Assembly: GCF_027912835.1 (NCBI RefSeq)
Contig: NZ_CP115768.1
Span: 744,001-808,000 of the forward strand
DNA length: 64,000 nucleotides
From: Paracoccus sediminicola
GTDB lineage: Bacteria > Pseudomonadota > Alphaproteobacteria > Rhodobacterales > Rhodobacteraceae
Reading direction: 5' to 3'
The notes under the pieces were generated by a model. That model was not told where the DNA came from and searched no databases. It saw nothing but the letters and a program-made list of their open reading frames with translations. The position numbers and the translations under genes were made by a program. This document shows, piece after piece, positions 55,917 to 64,000 of this stretch (the first letter of the stretch is position 1; each line of letters starts with the position of its first letter).

Positions 55917-56339
55917 ATGCAAGATAATTTTGGGTTCGTTCCAGGTCAGCAATATAGTCGCCGTCGCGATATTCATCACCGCTTTGGAGGACAAGAACAG
56001 GGCGGCATCATAACGCCAAAAAATGCGTCAGTGGTGTTCGTTATAACCGGCGACAGGGGAAGCGAGTTCGGCTATCACGATCGGTTCCGAGCGGATGGAA
56101 TAATGGAATATTATGGCGAGGGACAGCGCGGCGATATGGAGTTCGTTCGGGGCAACCGTGCAATCCTGGAGCATGAAGCGGCCGGGAAAGCGCTGTTGTT
56201 GTTCGAAAAGCGCAGTGGCCAACTGAGGTTTCTAGGTCCAATGCGATATGTTGGGCACAGGATCGAGCGGGCGCAGGATTTGGAGGGGGCGATGCGCAAC
56301 GCTATCGTCTTTCTGTTGGAGAAAGCTAAGACTGTATAG
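55917..56339 (+). CDS. Free-standing SRA-like domain protein (ScoMcrA type)
   Basis: A 140-residue protein not belonging to the ribosomal cluster around it. FGFVPGQQYSRRRDIHHRFG, GGQEQGGI (24-31), GYHDRF, YYGEGQRGDM (65-74), GNRAI (79-83) and ALLLFEK match the SRA-like domain of ScoMcrA-type McrA endonucleases, which reads modified cytosine or phosphorothioate DNA. Those proteins carry an HNH nuclease after the domain; here a stop follows and no HNH is found in the next 230 bases. Codons are visibly AT-richer than the neighbours (AAT ATT, AAA CTA GGA GTA), a sign of transfer. ATG at 55917 has AGGAG 14 bases upstream, further than ideal. The frame stays open to 55707, so a longer N-terminus or a decayed larger gene is possible. 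Confidence 0.7.
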   Translation: MQDNFGFVPGQQYSRRRDIHHRFGGQEQGGIITPKNASVVFVITGDRGSEFGYHDRFRADGIMEYYGEGQRGDMEFVRGNRAILEHEAAGKALLLFEKRSGQLRFLGPMRYVGHRIERAQDLEGAMRNAIVFLLEKAKTV

Positions 56340-56444
56340 CCGGGATCATGTTCGGCCAATTGGCTTGGCCCTCTTGACCCTCACCCCCACCTAACGCTAT
56401 ACGCGCGCATCGCATCCGAATCCGCCTGAATCACAAGGATTCGC

Positions 56445-56473
56445 TTGCATCTGACGGGGCCGCCCCCTATAGG
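56445..56473 (+). promoter_or_regulatory. Promoter of the S10 operon (rpsJ)
   Basis: TTGCAT at 56445-56450, 17 bases, TATAGG at 56468-56473, about 95 bases before rpsJ. It restores independent transcription of the S10 genes downstream of the inserted SRA-type gene. No L4-type leader structure was worked out. Confidence 0.8.
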
Positions 56474-56567
56474 GCGGCTTCGCAGTTTTTATACAGGTCC
56501 GATGCTGGCGCCGCGTGGTGTGTCGTCAGCCTCTCGACTGGAACCCTCAAAGCTCCGAGGGATGACG

Positions 56568-56876
56568 ATGCAAAGTCAGAATATCCGCATTCGGCTGAAG
56601 GCGTTCGATTACCGCGTGCTGGATGCCAGCACCCAGGAAATCGTGAACACCGCCAAGCGCACGGGTGCCACGGTTCGCGGGCCGATCCCGCTGCCGAACA
56701 AGATCGAGAAATTCACCGTCCTGCGCGGCCCGCATATCGACAAGAAGTCGCGCGACCAGTGGGAAATTCGCACTCACAAGCGTCTGCTGGACATCGTCGA
56801 TCCGACGCCGCAGACGGTTGATGCGCTGATGAAGCTCGACCTCGCCGCTGGCGTGGATGTCGAGATCAAGGTGTAA
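56568..56876 (+). CDS. rpsJ: 30S ribosomal protein uS10
   Basis: 102 residues, [59 protein letters not shown]. Also known as NusE, part of the transcription antitermination complex. ATG at 56568 follows GAGGG at 6 bases and gives the family start; an ATG two codons earlier overlaps the ribosome site. First gene of the S10 operon. Confidence 0.98.
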   Translation: MQSQNIRIRLKAFDYRVLDASTQEIVNTAKRTGATVRGPIPLPNKIEKFTVLRGPHIDKKSRDQWEIRTHKRLLDIVDPTPQTVDALMKLDLAAGVDVEIKV

Positions 56877-56885
56877 GGGGGCGTC

Positions 56886-57773
56886 ATGCGTACAGGTGTA
56901 ATCGCCAAGAAGCTGGGCATGACCCGGCTGTTCATGGAAGACGGCCGCCAGGTTCCGGTGACCGTGCTTCAGCTGGACAATCTGCAGGTGGTCTCGCAGC
57001 GCACCGCCGAGCGTGACGGCTATGTCGCCGTGCAACTCGGTGCGGGTGACGCCAAGGCCAAGCGCGTCGCGGCTCCGCTGCGCGGGCATTTCGCGAAGGC
57101 CGGTGTTGCGCCCAAGCGCAAGATCGCCGAGTTCCGCGTCTCCGAGGACAATCTGGTCGATGTGGGCGAGGAAATCATCGCCGACCACTATTTCGCCGGC
57201 CAGTTCGTCGATGTAGCGGGCACGTCCATCGGTAAGGGTTTTGCCGGTGCGATGAAGCGGCATAACTTTGGCGGTCTGCGTGCCTCTCATGGTGTGTCGA
57301 TCAGCCACCGCTCGCACGGCTCGACCGGTCAGTGTCAGGACCCGGGCAAGGTGTTCAAGGGCAAGAAGATGGCCGGTCATCTGGGCGCGGTCCGCGTGAC
57401 CACCCAGAACCTTCAGGTCGTCCAGACCGATACCGACCGTGGCCTGATCATGGTCAAGGGTTCGGTGCCGGGCTCGAAAGGTGGCTGGGTCATCGTCAAG
57501 GATGCCGTCAAGAAAGAGCTGCCCGAGAACCTGATCACCCCGGCTGCGACCCGTTCGAAGCTGAAGGAAGCGCAGCGCATCGCCGAGGAGGCCGCCGCAC
57601 AGGCCGCCGCCGAGGAAGAAGCCGCCCGCGAGGAAGCCGCACGTCTGGCCGCCGAGCAGGAAGAAGCCGCGCTGAAGGAAGCAGAAGCCTCGATCGAAGC
57701 CGACAAGGAAGCGGCCGATCCGAACGAGGATCAGGCTGACGATGCCGCTCCGGAAGGGGAGAACAAGGAATGA
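56886..57773 (+). CDS. rplC: 50S ribosomal protein uL3 with long Ala/Glu tail
   Basis: Residues 1 to about 218 are uL3 ([20 protein letters not shown], then [40 protein letters not shown]). Gln149 in STGQ lies near the PrmB-type methylation region. From about 225 to 295 the protein continues with an Ala/Glu/Lys helix-prone tail ([20 protein letters not shown]) ending in acidic GENKE. E. coli uL3 has 209 residues, so the tail is an addition. 9 bases after rpsJ; ATGA overlap with rplD. Confidence 0.97.
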   Translation: MRTGVIAKKLGMTRLFMEDGRQVPVTVLQLDNLQVVSQRTAERDGYVAVQLGAGDAKAKRVAAPLRGHFAKAGVAPKRKIAEFRVSEDNLVDVGEEIIADHYFAGQFVDVAGTSIGKGFAGAMKRHNFGGLRASHGVSISHRSHGSTGQCQDPGKVFKGKKMAGHLGAVRVTTQNLQVVQTDTDRGLIMVKGSVPGSKGGWVIVKDAVKKELPENLITPAATRSKLKEAQRIAEEAAAQAAAEEEAAREEAARLAAEQEEAALKEAEASIEADKEAADPNEDQADDAAPEGENKE

Positions 57774-58390
57774 AACTCGATGTGATCAAGCTGGACTCCG
57801 GTAAGGCCGGGTCCATCGAGCTGGCCGACGAGGTCTTCGGGCTGGAGCCGCGTGGCGACATCCTGCAGCGCGTCGTCCGCTGGCAGCGCGCCAAGGCGCA
57901 GCAGGGCACCCATTCGGTGCTGGGCCGGTCCGAGGTCAGCTATTCGACCAAGAAGATCTATCGCCAGAAGGGCACCGGCGGCGCACGCCACGGCTCTCGC
58001 AAGGCGCCGATCTTCCGCAAGGGCGGTGTCTATAAGGGTCCGACCCCGCGCAGCCATGCGTTTGACCTGCCCAAGAAGGTCCGCGCGCTTGGCCTCAAGC
58101 ATGCCCTCTCGGCGAAAGCCAATGCGGGCGAGCTGGTCGTGATCGAAGACCTGAACATCGCCGACGCCAAGACCTCTGCCGTCGCCAAGGCCGTCAAGGA
58201 AAACGGCTGGAAGCGCGTGCTGGTCATCGACGGTGCCGACGTGAACGAGGGCTTTGCCCGCGCCGCGCGGAACCTGGACGGCGTCGATGTGCTGCCCTCG
58301 ATGGGCGCCAATGTCTATGACATCCTCAAGCGCGACACGTTGGTGCTGACGCGGGCGGGTGTCGAAGCTCTGGAGGCTCGCCTGAAATGA
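57770..58390 (+). CDS. rplD: 50S ribosomal protein uL4
   Basis: A 206-residue protein: [20 protein letters not shown] is the exit-tunnel loop, then [17 protein letters not shown] and [12 protein letters not shown]. In E. coli uL4 represses its own operon; whether it does so here is unknown. Overlaps rplC and rplW by ATGA. Confidence 0.97.
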   Translation: MKLDVIKLDSGKAGSIELADEVFGLEPRGDILQRVVRWQRAKAQQGTHSVLGRSEVSYSTKKIYRQKGTGGARHGSRKAPIFRKGGVYKGPTPRSHAFDLPKKVRALGLKHALSAKANAGELVVIEDLNIADAKTSAVAKAVKENGWKRVLVIDGADVNEGFARAARNLDGVDVLPSMGANVYDILKRDTLVLTRAGVEALEARLK

Positions 58391-58683
58391 GCGCGAAAGC
58401 TGAACATTACGATGTGATCCGCAAGCCGATCATCACCGAGAAATCGACCATGGCTCAGGAAGCCAATGCGTTCGTTTTCGAAGTGGCGATCGACGCGAAC
58501 AAGCCGCAGATCAAGGAAGCTGTGGAAACCCTGTTCGACGTCAAGGTCAAAGCGGTGAACACTACCGTGACCAAAGGCAAGACCAAGCGTTTCCGCGGCC
58601 GCCCCGGCGTCCGTTCCGACGTGAAGAAAGCCTATGTCACGCTGGAAGAAGGCAATTCGATCGACGTGTCCACCGGACTTTGA
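58387..58683 (+). CDS. rplW: 50S ribosomal protein uL23
   Basis: A 98-residue protein at the tunnel exit, docking trigger factor and [43 protein letters not shown] and [18 protein letters not shown] overlap with rplD. 81 bases to rplB hold its ribosome site and no other feature. Confidence 0.97.
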   Translation: MSAKAEHYDVIRKPIITEKSTMAQEANAFVFEVAIDANKPQIKEAVETLFDVKVKAVNTTVTKGKTKRFRGRPGVRSDVKKAYVTLEEGNSIDVSTGL

Positions 58684-58764
58684 TCGAGGCGAAGGATCGC
58701 GGTCTCCGGTTCGTCCGGGGGCCGCATGAGTTTTTGACGAAACAAAGCAACGGAAGACAGAAAG

Positions 58765-59604
<840 letters not shown>

Positions 59605-59607
59605 TCC

Positions 59608-59886
59608 ATGGCACGTTCTGTTTGGAAAGGGCCTTTTGTCGACGCCTATGTGCTGAAAAAGGCCGAGAAAGCCCGTGAGTCGGGCAAATCGGATGTCATC
59701 AAGATCTGGTCGCGCCGTTCGACCATTCTGCCGCAATTCGTCGGCCTGACCTTCGGTGTCTATAACGGGCACAAGCATATCCCGGTGAATGTCTCGGAAG
59801 ATATGATCGGTCAGAAATTCGGGGAATACTCGCCGACGCGGACCTATTACGGTCACGCGGCCGACAAGAAAGCGAAAAGGAAGTAA
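59608..59886 (+). CDS. rpsS: 30S ribosomal protein uS19
   Basis: 92 residues. [60 protein letters not shown] and [20 protein letters not shown]. 3 bases after rplB. Binds the 16S rRNA head with uS13. Confidence 0.98.
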   Translation: MARSVWKGPFVDAYVLKKAEKARESGKSDVIKIWSRRSTILPQFVGLTFGVYNGHKHIPVNVSEDMIGQKFGEYSPTRTYYGHAADKKAKRK

Positions 59887-59889
59887 GCC

Positions 59890-60342
59890 ATGGGTAAGGA
59901 AAAGAATCCGCGCCGCGTGGCGGATAACGAAGCGATGGCCAAGGCGCGCATGGTTCGCGTCAGCCCGCAGAAGCTGAATGTCGTCGCCGGTCTGATCCGC
60001 GGCAAGAAGGTGGAAAAGGCTCTTTCGGACCTGACCTTCTCGAAGCGCCGCATCGCGGGCGACGTGAAAAAGCTTCTGCAATCGGCGATCGCCAATGCCG
60101 AGAACAACCACAATCTCGACGTCGACAACCTCGTCGTCGCAGAAGCCTGGGTCGGCAAGAACCTGGTGATGAAGCGTGGCCGTCCGCGGGCACGTGGCCG
60201 CTATGGCCGCATCATGAAGCCGTTCTCGGAAATCACCATCAAGCTGCGCGAGGTCGATCCGGCCGCTGCCGCGGCTGCGGCGGAAGCCAAGAAAGCTTCC
60301 CGCAAGACCGTCAAGGCAGACACCGCAGAGGAGCAAGCGTAA
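59890..60342 (+). CDS. rplV: 50S ribosomal protein uL22 with Ala-rich tail
   Basis: Residues 1 to about 124 are uL22 ([40 protein letters not shown] and the tunnel loop [33 protein letters not shown]). A tail of about 25 residues follows, starting [16 protein letters not shown], which E. coli uL22 (110 residues) lacks. Its stop shares a base with the rpsC ATG (TAATG). Confidence 0.97.
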   Translation: MGKEKNPRRVADNEAMAKARMVRVSPQKLNVVAGLIRGKKVEKALSDLTFSKRRIAGDVKKLLQSAIANAENNHNLDVDNLVVAEAWVGKNLVMKRGRPRARGRYGRIMKPFSEITIKLREVDPAAAAAAAEAKKASRKTVKADTAEEQA

Positions 60343-61052
60343 TGGGTCAGAAGGTCAACCCCGTCGGGATGCGCCTCCAGGTCAACCGCACCTGGGACAG
60401 CCGCTGGTATGCCGATGACAAGGAATATGGCGACCTGCTGCTTGAGGACGTGCATATCCGCGAGTTCATCAAGAAAGAAGCCAAGCAGGCCGGCATCAGC
60501 CGCGTCATCATCGAGCGTCCGCACAAGAAGTGCCGCGTGACCATTCACGCCGCGCGTCCGGGCGTCATCATCGGCAAGAAGGGCGCCGATATCGAGCAGC
60601 TGCGCAAGAAACTGGCGCAGTTCACCGATAGCGAGCTGCATCTGAACATCGTCGAGGTCCGCAAGCCGGAACTCGATGCTCAGCTGGTCGCGGAATCCAT
60701 CGCGCAGCAGCTCGAGCGCCGCGTCTCGTTCCGCCGCGCCATGAAGCGCGCGGTGCAGAACGCGATGCGCATGGGTGCTCAGGGCATTCGCGTGAACGTC
60801 GCGGGCCGTCTGGGCGGTGCCGAGATCGCGCGGACCGAGTGGTATCGCGAAGGTCGCGTGCCGCTGCACACGCTGCGCGCCGATATCGACTATGCGCTCT
60901 CGGAAGCCGAAACCCCGTACGGGATCATCGGTGTGAAGGTGTGGATCTTCAAGGGCGAGATCATGGAGCATGATCCTTCGGCCCGCGAGCGCCGCGCCGC
61001 CGAGGCTCAGGAAGGCCCGGCCCCGCGTGGTCCGCGCCGTGACGCCCGCTAA
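60342..61052 (+). CDS. rpsC: 30S ribosomal protein uS3
   Basis: 236 residues with the type-II KH domain [15 protein letters not shown] motif ([20 protein letters not shown]) and the mRNA-entry helicase region [21 protein letters not shown]-terminus [20 protein letters not shown]. The C-terminus is short and Arg-rich ([10 protein letters not shown]). Confidence 0.98.
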   Translation: MGQKVNPVGMRLQVNRTWDSRWYADDKEYGDLLLEDVHIREFIKKEAKQAGISRVIIERPHKKCRVTIHAARPGVIIGKKGADIEQLRKKLAQFTDSELHLNIVEVRKPELDAQLVAESIAQQLERRVSFRRAMKRAVQNAMRMGAQGIRVNVAGRLGGAEIARTEWYREGRVPLHTLRADIDYALSEAETPYGIIGVKVWIFKGEIMEHDPSARERRAAEAQEGPAPRGPRRDAR

Positions 61053-61064
61053 GGAGAAGTAACG

Positions 61065-61478
61065 ATGCTGCAACCGAAACGGACGAAGTTCCGCAAACAG
61101 CACAAGGGCCGGATCCACGGCGAGGCCAAGGGCGGCTTCGACATCAATTTCGGCTCTTTCGCGCTGAAGGCCACCGAGCCAGAGCGCGTCACCGCCCGCC
61201 AGATCGAAGCGGCCCGCCGCGCGATCACCCGCCACATGAAGCGTCAGGGCCGGGTCTGGATCCGGGTGTTCCCGGACGTGCCGGTGTCCTCGAAGCCGAC
61301 CGAAGTGCGGATGGGTAAGGGTAAAGGCTCTGTCGACTACTGGGCGGCGCGGGTCCATCCCGGCCGGATCATGTTCGAGATCGACGGCGTGTCCGACAAC
61401 ATCGCCCGCGAGGCGCTGCGTCTCGGCGCGATGAAGCTGCCTGTCCAGACCCGCATCGTCGAGCGTCAGGACTGGTAA
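61065..61478 (+). CDS. rplP: 50S ribosomal protein uL16
   Basis: 137 residues. [80 protein letters not shown]. Arg81-equivalent region ([10 protein letters not shown] with Arg downstream) and the usual length. In most bacteria rpmC follows directly; here a terminator and a foreign gene follow. Confidence 0.98.
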   Translation: MLQPKRTKFRKQHKGRIHGEAKGGFDINFGSFALKATEPERVTARQIEAARRAITRHMKRQGRVWIRVFPDVPVSSKPTEVRMGKGKGSVDYWAARVHPGRIMFEIDGVSDNIAREALRLGAMKLPVQTRIVERQDW

Positions 61479-61501
61479 GCCTTCGGGCGAAGCCAATTGA
61501 G

Positions 61502-61534
61502 AAGGCCCCGCGGAGCGCTCCGCGGGGCCTTTTT
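61502..61534 (+). terminator. Strong terminator after rplP, inside the S10 cluster
   Basis: A perfect 15-bp palindrome AAGGCCCCGCGGAGC/GCTCCGCGGGGCCTT, of which the central bases form the loop, followed by TTT (run of five T in all). It lies 24 bases after the rplP stop and ends the first half of the S10 operon. Confidence 0.93.
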
Positions 61535-61633
61535 ATGTTTGCGCCGGTTCTGGCGATGTCGCTGTGCCGTCGCGGACTGCGCCGGTTCGTCCAACCCGCG
61601 CGCAGGGTGGAGGCGCCCCCTAGGCTGGGCCTC

Positions 61634-62854
61634 TCAGCAGTGTCGCATTGCCGTGCCTCCGGCCTCGGGCCGCGACAGGCTGGCGCTGGGCAGCGCTGCC
61701 TCCGACGGCGCGCGCTGCGCTAGGGGAATGCCGTTCTTCCGATGCCGCGCCACAAGCTGCGTGCTGCGCGCGCGCGGCGCAAGCGGGCGGGCAGGGGTCA
61801 TCTCGATCCCGTCGGAGATGGCGGCGGGCAGCAGCATCTCGATCTCGCGCAGCGCCTCGTCATCCAGCGATTGCTTCGCCTGCGTCCCCAGATAGAGGGA
61901 TTCCACCAGAAACCCGTTGCCGTCGATGATCTCGTGACCCTCGAACAGGATATGCCAATATTCGATCTCGGCGAGGCTGTCATCGCGCGCGATCCCCGGC
62001 AGTCCGGTCAGCCCCTTGGCCGGAACCAGCACCTGCCGCTGGCCGAACATGCGCGCCGCCACAGCCGAATCCAGGAGCAGGCGGTGATGCGGCGAGACAT
62101 GGAGATCGGGGCCGGCATCCTGATCCAGAGCCTCGCTGCTGATCCGCAGCGGCCGCCATTCGGGATGATCCTTCAGTTGGGACGGGCCGAGCCGCCGCAT
62201 GCCGATCCAGAGGATCTTCTGCATGCCGTGATCCAGCGTCCAGACCATGTCGCCGCGCCGCAGGCTCTCGACCGGGGCGGTGCCGGAGGCGGTTCTGATC
62301 ATGGTTCCCCGCGCGATGCAGACCGGCTGGTGGACGCCGTCGCCATAGAGGTTTGGCCGGAAGTAATCTCGGGAGGTTTCGCGGTATTCCCCCAGTGTCA
62401 GGCTCGCGATCCGTGTGTCATATTTCGAGATATGGGATTGCAGGTCATAGATTTCGAACCTGCCGAGGTCGAGATAGGTATCCCCGTTGCCGAGCGTGCG
62501 CGCCTGGATGTCCAGCTTCAGCTGTGAGCCGTCCTTGAAGGTCAGCACCGAATCCCGATACTCTGCCATGTCGCTGATATTGGCCGAGCTGCCGCGATAA
62601 TCCGTGCCGGGAACCGATGCGATCTGGACCGTGTCCTGCTGCGCCCCGGTTGTGAATTCCGAAACCTCGATACGCCTGTTGTCGTTGGCGTCGAAGTTAT
62701 GCGCCTCTGTCGTGTAGCCATAATGGGCGTCATCGGCGTTTCCGCCCGTCATGTGAGGGTCGATATTGAAGGTCATGCCTTCCTGATCCTCACCCCATTC
62801 CTGGTCCATCTGGAGATCGAGCCCGATGACGAACTTGTCCGATGTGATCTGCAT
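61634..62854 (-). CDS. Hint-domain protein inserted in the S10 cluster
   Basis: A 406-residue protein on the strand opposite to the ribosomal genes. The N-terminal about 170 residues have an acidic, glycine-poor, probably beta-rich region of unknown family (NFDANDNRRIEVSEF). From 177 a Hint_2-type domain follows: VCIARGTMIRTASGTAPVES with Cys179, WTLDHGMQKILWIGMRRL, LHVSPHHRLLL (His252, His256, His257), QVLVPAKGL, WHILFEGHEIIDGNGFLVES and LYLG. This type in Rhodobacteraceae is often fused to secreted or Ca-binding parts. Cys179 could start an N-S acyl shift; no C-terminal His-Asn splice motif is seen, so it is not an intein. ATG at 62854 has AAGGA 9 bases upstream. Confidence 0.85.
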   Translation of the reverse strand: MQITSDKFVIGLDLQMDQEWGEDQEGMTFNIDPHMTGGNADDAHYGYTTEAHNFDANDNRRIEVSEFTTGAQQDTVQIASVPGTDYRGSSANISDMAEYRDSVLTFKDGSQLKLDIQARTLGNGDTYLDLGRFEIYDLQSHISKYDTRIASLTLGEYRETSRDYFRPNLYGDGVHQPVCIARGTMIRTASGTAPVESLRRGDMVWTLDHGMQKILWIGMRRLGPSQLKDHPEWRPLRISSEALDQDAGPDLHVSPHHRLLLDSAVAARMFGQRQVLVPAKGLTGLPGIARDDSLAEIEYWHILFEGHEIIDGNGFLVESLYLGTQAKQSLDDEALREIEMLLPAAISDGIEMTPARPLAPRARSTQLVARHRKNGIPLAQRAPSEAALPSASLSRPEAGGTAMRHC

Positions 62855-62978
62855 CTTTGCGTTTCCTTGCGAGTGATATGTTGCGTTCGGCGGGCAGGAC
62901 TGGTGGGTGGTATGGGCCAAATTACCGGCCACAGGCTGGGCTGCCTACATGAATTTGCAAGCAAATTTAATAACTTAA

Positions 62979-62994
62979 TTAAGATTCGGTTAAC
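62979..62994. promoter_or_regulatory. CtrA-type binding site
   Basis: TTAAGATTCGGTTAAC fits TTAA-N7-TTAAC, the full CtrA consensus, in an AT-rich island (two more TTAA lie just to the left). It is 125 bases upstream of the Hint gene start and about 280 bases before rpmC. It could therefore act on the Hint gene. Binding by CtrA is inferred from the match only. Confidence 0.55.
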
Positions 62995-63134
62995 GCGGGC
63001 GGTCTCCGCGACGGAATTTCTGGCGCCGCGACCTTTTTACGCCGCGCGGGAATGCCCATGTTGCGGCAATGGTGTCGTCTGGCACCGCCGGAGACGGCAA
63101 AAGCGTCATCTCCCGGAAAAACCGAAACAATCGC

Positions 63135-63163
63135 TTGCCCTTCGAAGGCACCGCCTTTATAGA
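63135..63163 (+). promoter_or_regulatory. Promoter of the rpmC-rpsQ-rplN unit
   Basis: TTGCCC at 63135-63140, 17 bases, TATAGA at 63158-63163, about 110 bases before rpmC. The 419-base region between the Hint gene and rpmC contains this promoter, the CtrA-type site and no other gene. It restarts transcription after the rplP terminator. Confidence 0.78.
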
Positions 63164-63273
63164 AGCGCATCTCGCGATTCTGGCTTTCCGGAAACGCGCG
63201 TTCATCATTAACTCCACCGGAACGAGGGTGACCCGTCATGGGCCCTCCGGTGATGTTGAAAGGAAGAGGCGCA

Positions 63274-63480
63274 ATGAAAGCGCAGGAACTGAAAGACAAG
63301 ACGCCCGAGCAGCTGAACGAGCAGCTCGTGTCGCTGAAGAAGGAAGCCTTCAATCTTCGCTTCCAGCAGGCCACCGGCCAGCTTGAATCCACCGCCCGGA
63401 TGCGCGCGGTGCGCCGCGACGTGGCGCGTGTGAAGACCGTTTTGAACCAGAAAGCGGCCGACGCCGCGTCGTCGAAGTAA
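63274..63480 (+). CDS. rpmC: 50S ribosomal protein uL29
   Basis: 68 residues. [63 protein letters not shown] at 63274 follows AGGAAGAGG; an in-frame ATG 12 codons upstream is too far from a ribosome site. First gene after the interruption. Confidence 0.96.
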   Translation: MKAQELKDKTPEQLNEQLVSLKKEAFNLRFQQATGQLESTARMRAVRRDVARVKTVLNQKAADAASSK

Positions 63481-63491
63481 GGGGAACCGAT

Positions 63492-63740
63492 ATGCCCAAA
63501 CGCATCCTGCAAGGCACCGTGACCTCGGACAAGAACAACCAGACCGTCACCGTTCTGGTCGAGCGTCGCTTCAAGCATCCGCTGCTGCACAAGACCGTGC
63601 GGCTGTCGAAGAAATACCGCGCCCATGACGCGGAAAACCAGTTCAAGGTCGGGGATACCGTTCGCATCGTCGAATGCGCCCCGGTCTCGAAAACCAAACG
63701 CTGGACGGTGCTGACGGAGGACGCGCAAGCGTCCGCCTGA
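63492..63740 (+). CDS. rpsQ: 30S ribosomal protein uS17
   Basis: 82 residues. [74 protein letters not shown]. 11 bases after rpmC. Confidence 0.97.
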   Translation: MPKRILQGTVTSDKNNQTVTVLVERRFKHPLLHKTVRLSKKYRAHDAENQFKVGDTVRIVECAPVSKTKRWTVLTEDAQASA

Positions 63741-63805
63741 GTCCGGCATAAATTCGAAACCCTGGGGCGACTTGCATCGTCGTCCCCAAAGGTCGGGAGT
63801 TAACC

Positions 63806-64000
63806 ATGATCCAGATGCAGACCAATCTGGATGTCGCTGACAATTCCGGAGCCCGGAAGGTTCAGTGCATCAAGGTTCTGGGTGGTTCGCACCGTCGCTA
63901 TGCGTCGGTGGGCGACATCATTGTCGTATCCGTCAAGGAAGCCATCCCGCGCGGTCGCGTGAAGAAAGGCGATGTCCGCAAGGCCGTCGTCGTGCGCACC
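63806..64000 (+). CDS. rplN: 50S ribosomal protein uL14, 5' part
   Basis: The first 65 codons, cut by the window edge. [57 protein letters not shown] are the standard uL14 start. ATG at 63806 follows GGGAGT. 65 bases after rpsQ, in the usual spc order. Confidence 0.97.
   Translation, partial: MIQMQTNLDVADNSGARKVQCIKVLGGSHRRYASVGDIIVVSVKEAIPRGRVKKGDVRKAVVVRT

Noticed and set aside
61634..62854. Hint gene as an intein or homing element
   Set aside because: There is no host protein split around it, no C-terminal His-Asn and +1 nucleophile, and no homing endonuclease domain.

Overview
This window is a chromosomal segment of a high-GC alphaproteobacterium, most probably Rhodobacteraceae and close to Paracoccus or Rhodobacter. 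The basis for that is: HemA of the C4 (glycine plus succinyl-CoA) type with an FNR-type box in front of it, a class A RNase P RNA, the str/S10 ribosomal cluster order, a Hint-domain protein of the Rhodobacteraceae type, a CtrA-type TTAA-N7-TTAAC site, and bL21 carrying a C-terminal helix-hairpin-helix extension. Family and genus are inferred from gene content only. Most of the window is core genome. No prophage, integrase, intact insertion sequence or CRISPR array is visible.

Layout. 1-9 kb: the 3' end of lepA, a remnant of a REP-associated (Y1) transposase, a 58-residue Trp-striped small protein, an alpha/beta hydrolase, miaB translationally coupled to an SMR efflux protein, a DUF4177 protein, gatB and an SLT lipoprotein. 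9-19 kb: an M20 peptidase diverging from hemA across an FnrL-like box, a RodZ-like protein, an M48 protease, a coupled set of three genes (secreted MORN-repeat protein, 54-residue membrane protein, vWA protein), nadE and a secreted esterase. 19-32 kb: rnpB, rpmG, lnt, a long-tailed DEAD-box helicase, a CPA1 antiporter with an RCK domain, a DUF4139 protein, a lipid A acyltransferase, an EamA transporter and transketolase. 32-51 kb: rplU-rpmA, a GNAT protein, an aldo/keto reductase-flavin reductase pair, glpK, an M32 carboxypeptidase coupled to ctaA, tRNA-Gly, bolA diverging from a J-domain protein, an AI-2E exporter family protein, gyrA, dsbB, a DedA protein, a YpfJ-type metallopeptidase, a Coq10/RatA protein, tRNA-Asn, an MBL hydrolase and an EnvZ-like kinase without a neighbouring response regulator. 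51-64 kb: rpsL-rpsG-fusA-tuf, then the S10 genes rpsJ to rplP, then rpmC-rpsQ-rplN, running off the end of the window.

The ribosomal cluster is broken in two places, and these are the most unusual parts of the window. Between tuf and rpsJ sits an AT-richer gene for a 140-residue protein that looks like a free-standing ScoMcrA-type SRA (modified-base reader) domain, preceded by REP-like repeats and the tuf terminator. Between rplP and rpmC sits an opposite-strand gene for a Hint-domain protein, bounded by a strong terminator after rplP and a new promoter before rpmC, with a consensus CtrA site in its upstream region. Other points of interest are two families of short dispersed repeats, the MORN/54-residue/vWA coupling, and C-terminal tails on bL21, uL3 and uL22.

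Start codons were moved inward from the longest open frame wherever a Shine-Dalgarno match, signal peptide or family start supported it (gyrA GTG, Coq10/RatA TTG, tkt, rpsJ and others).
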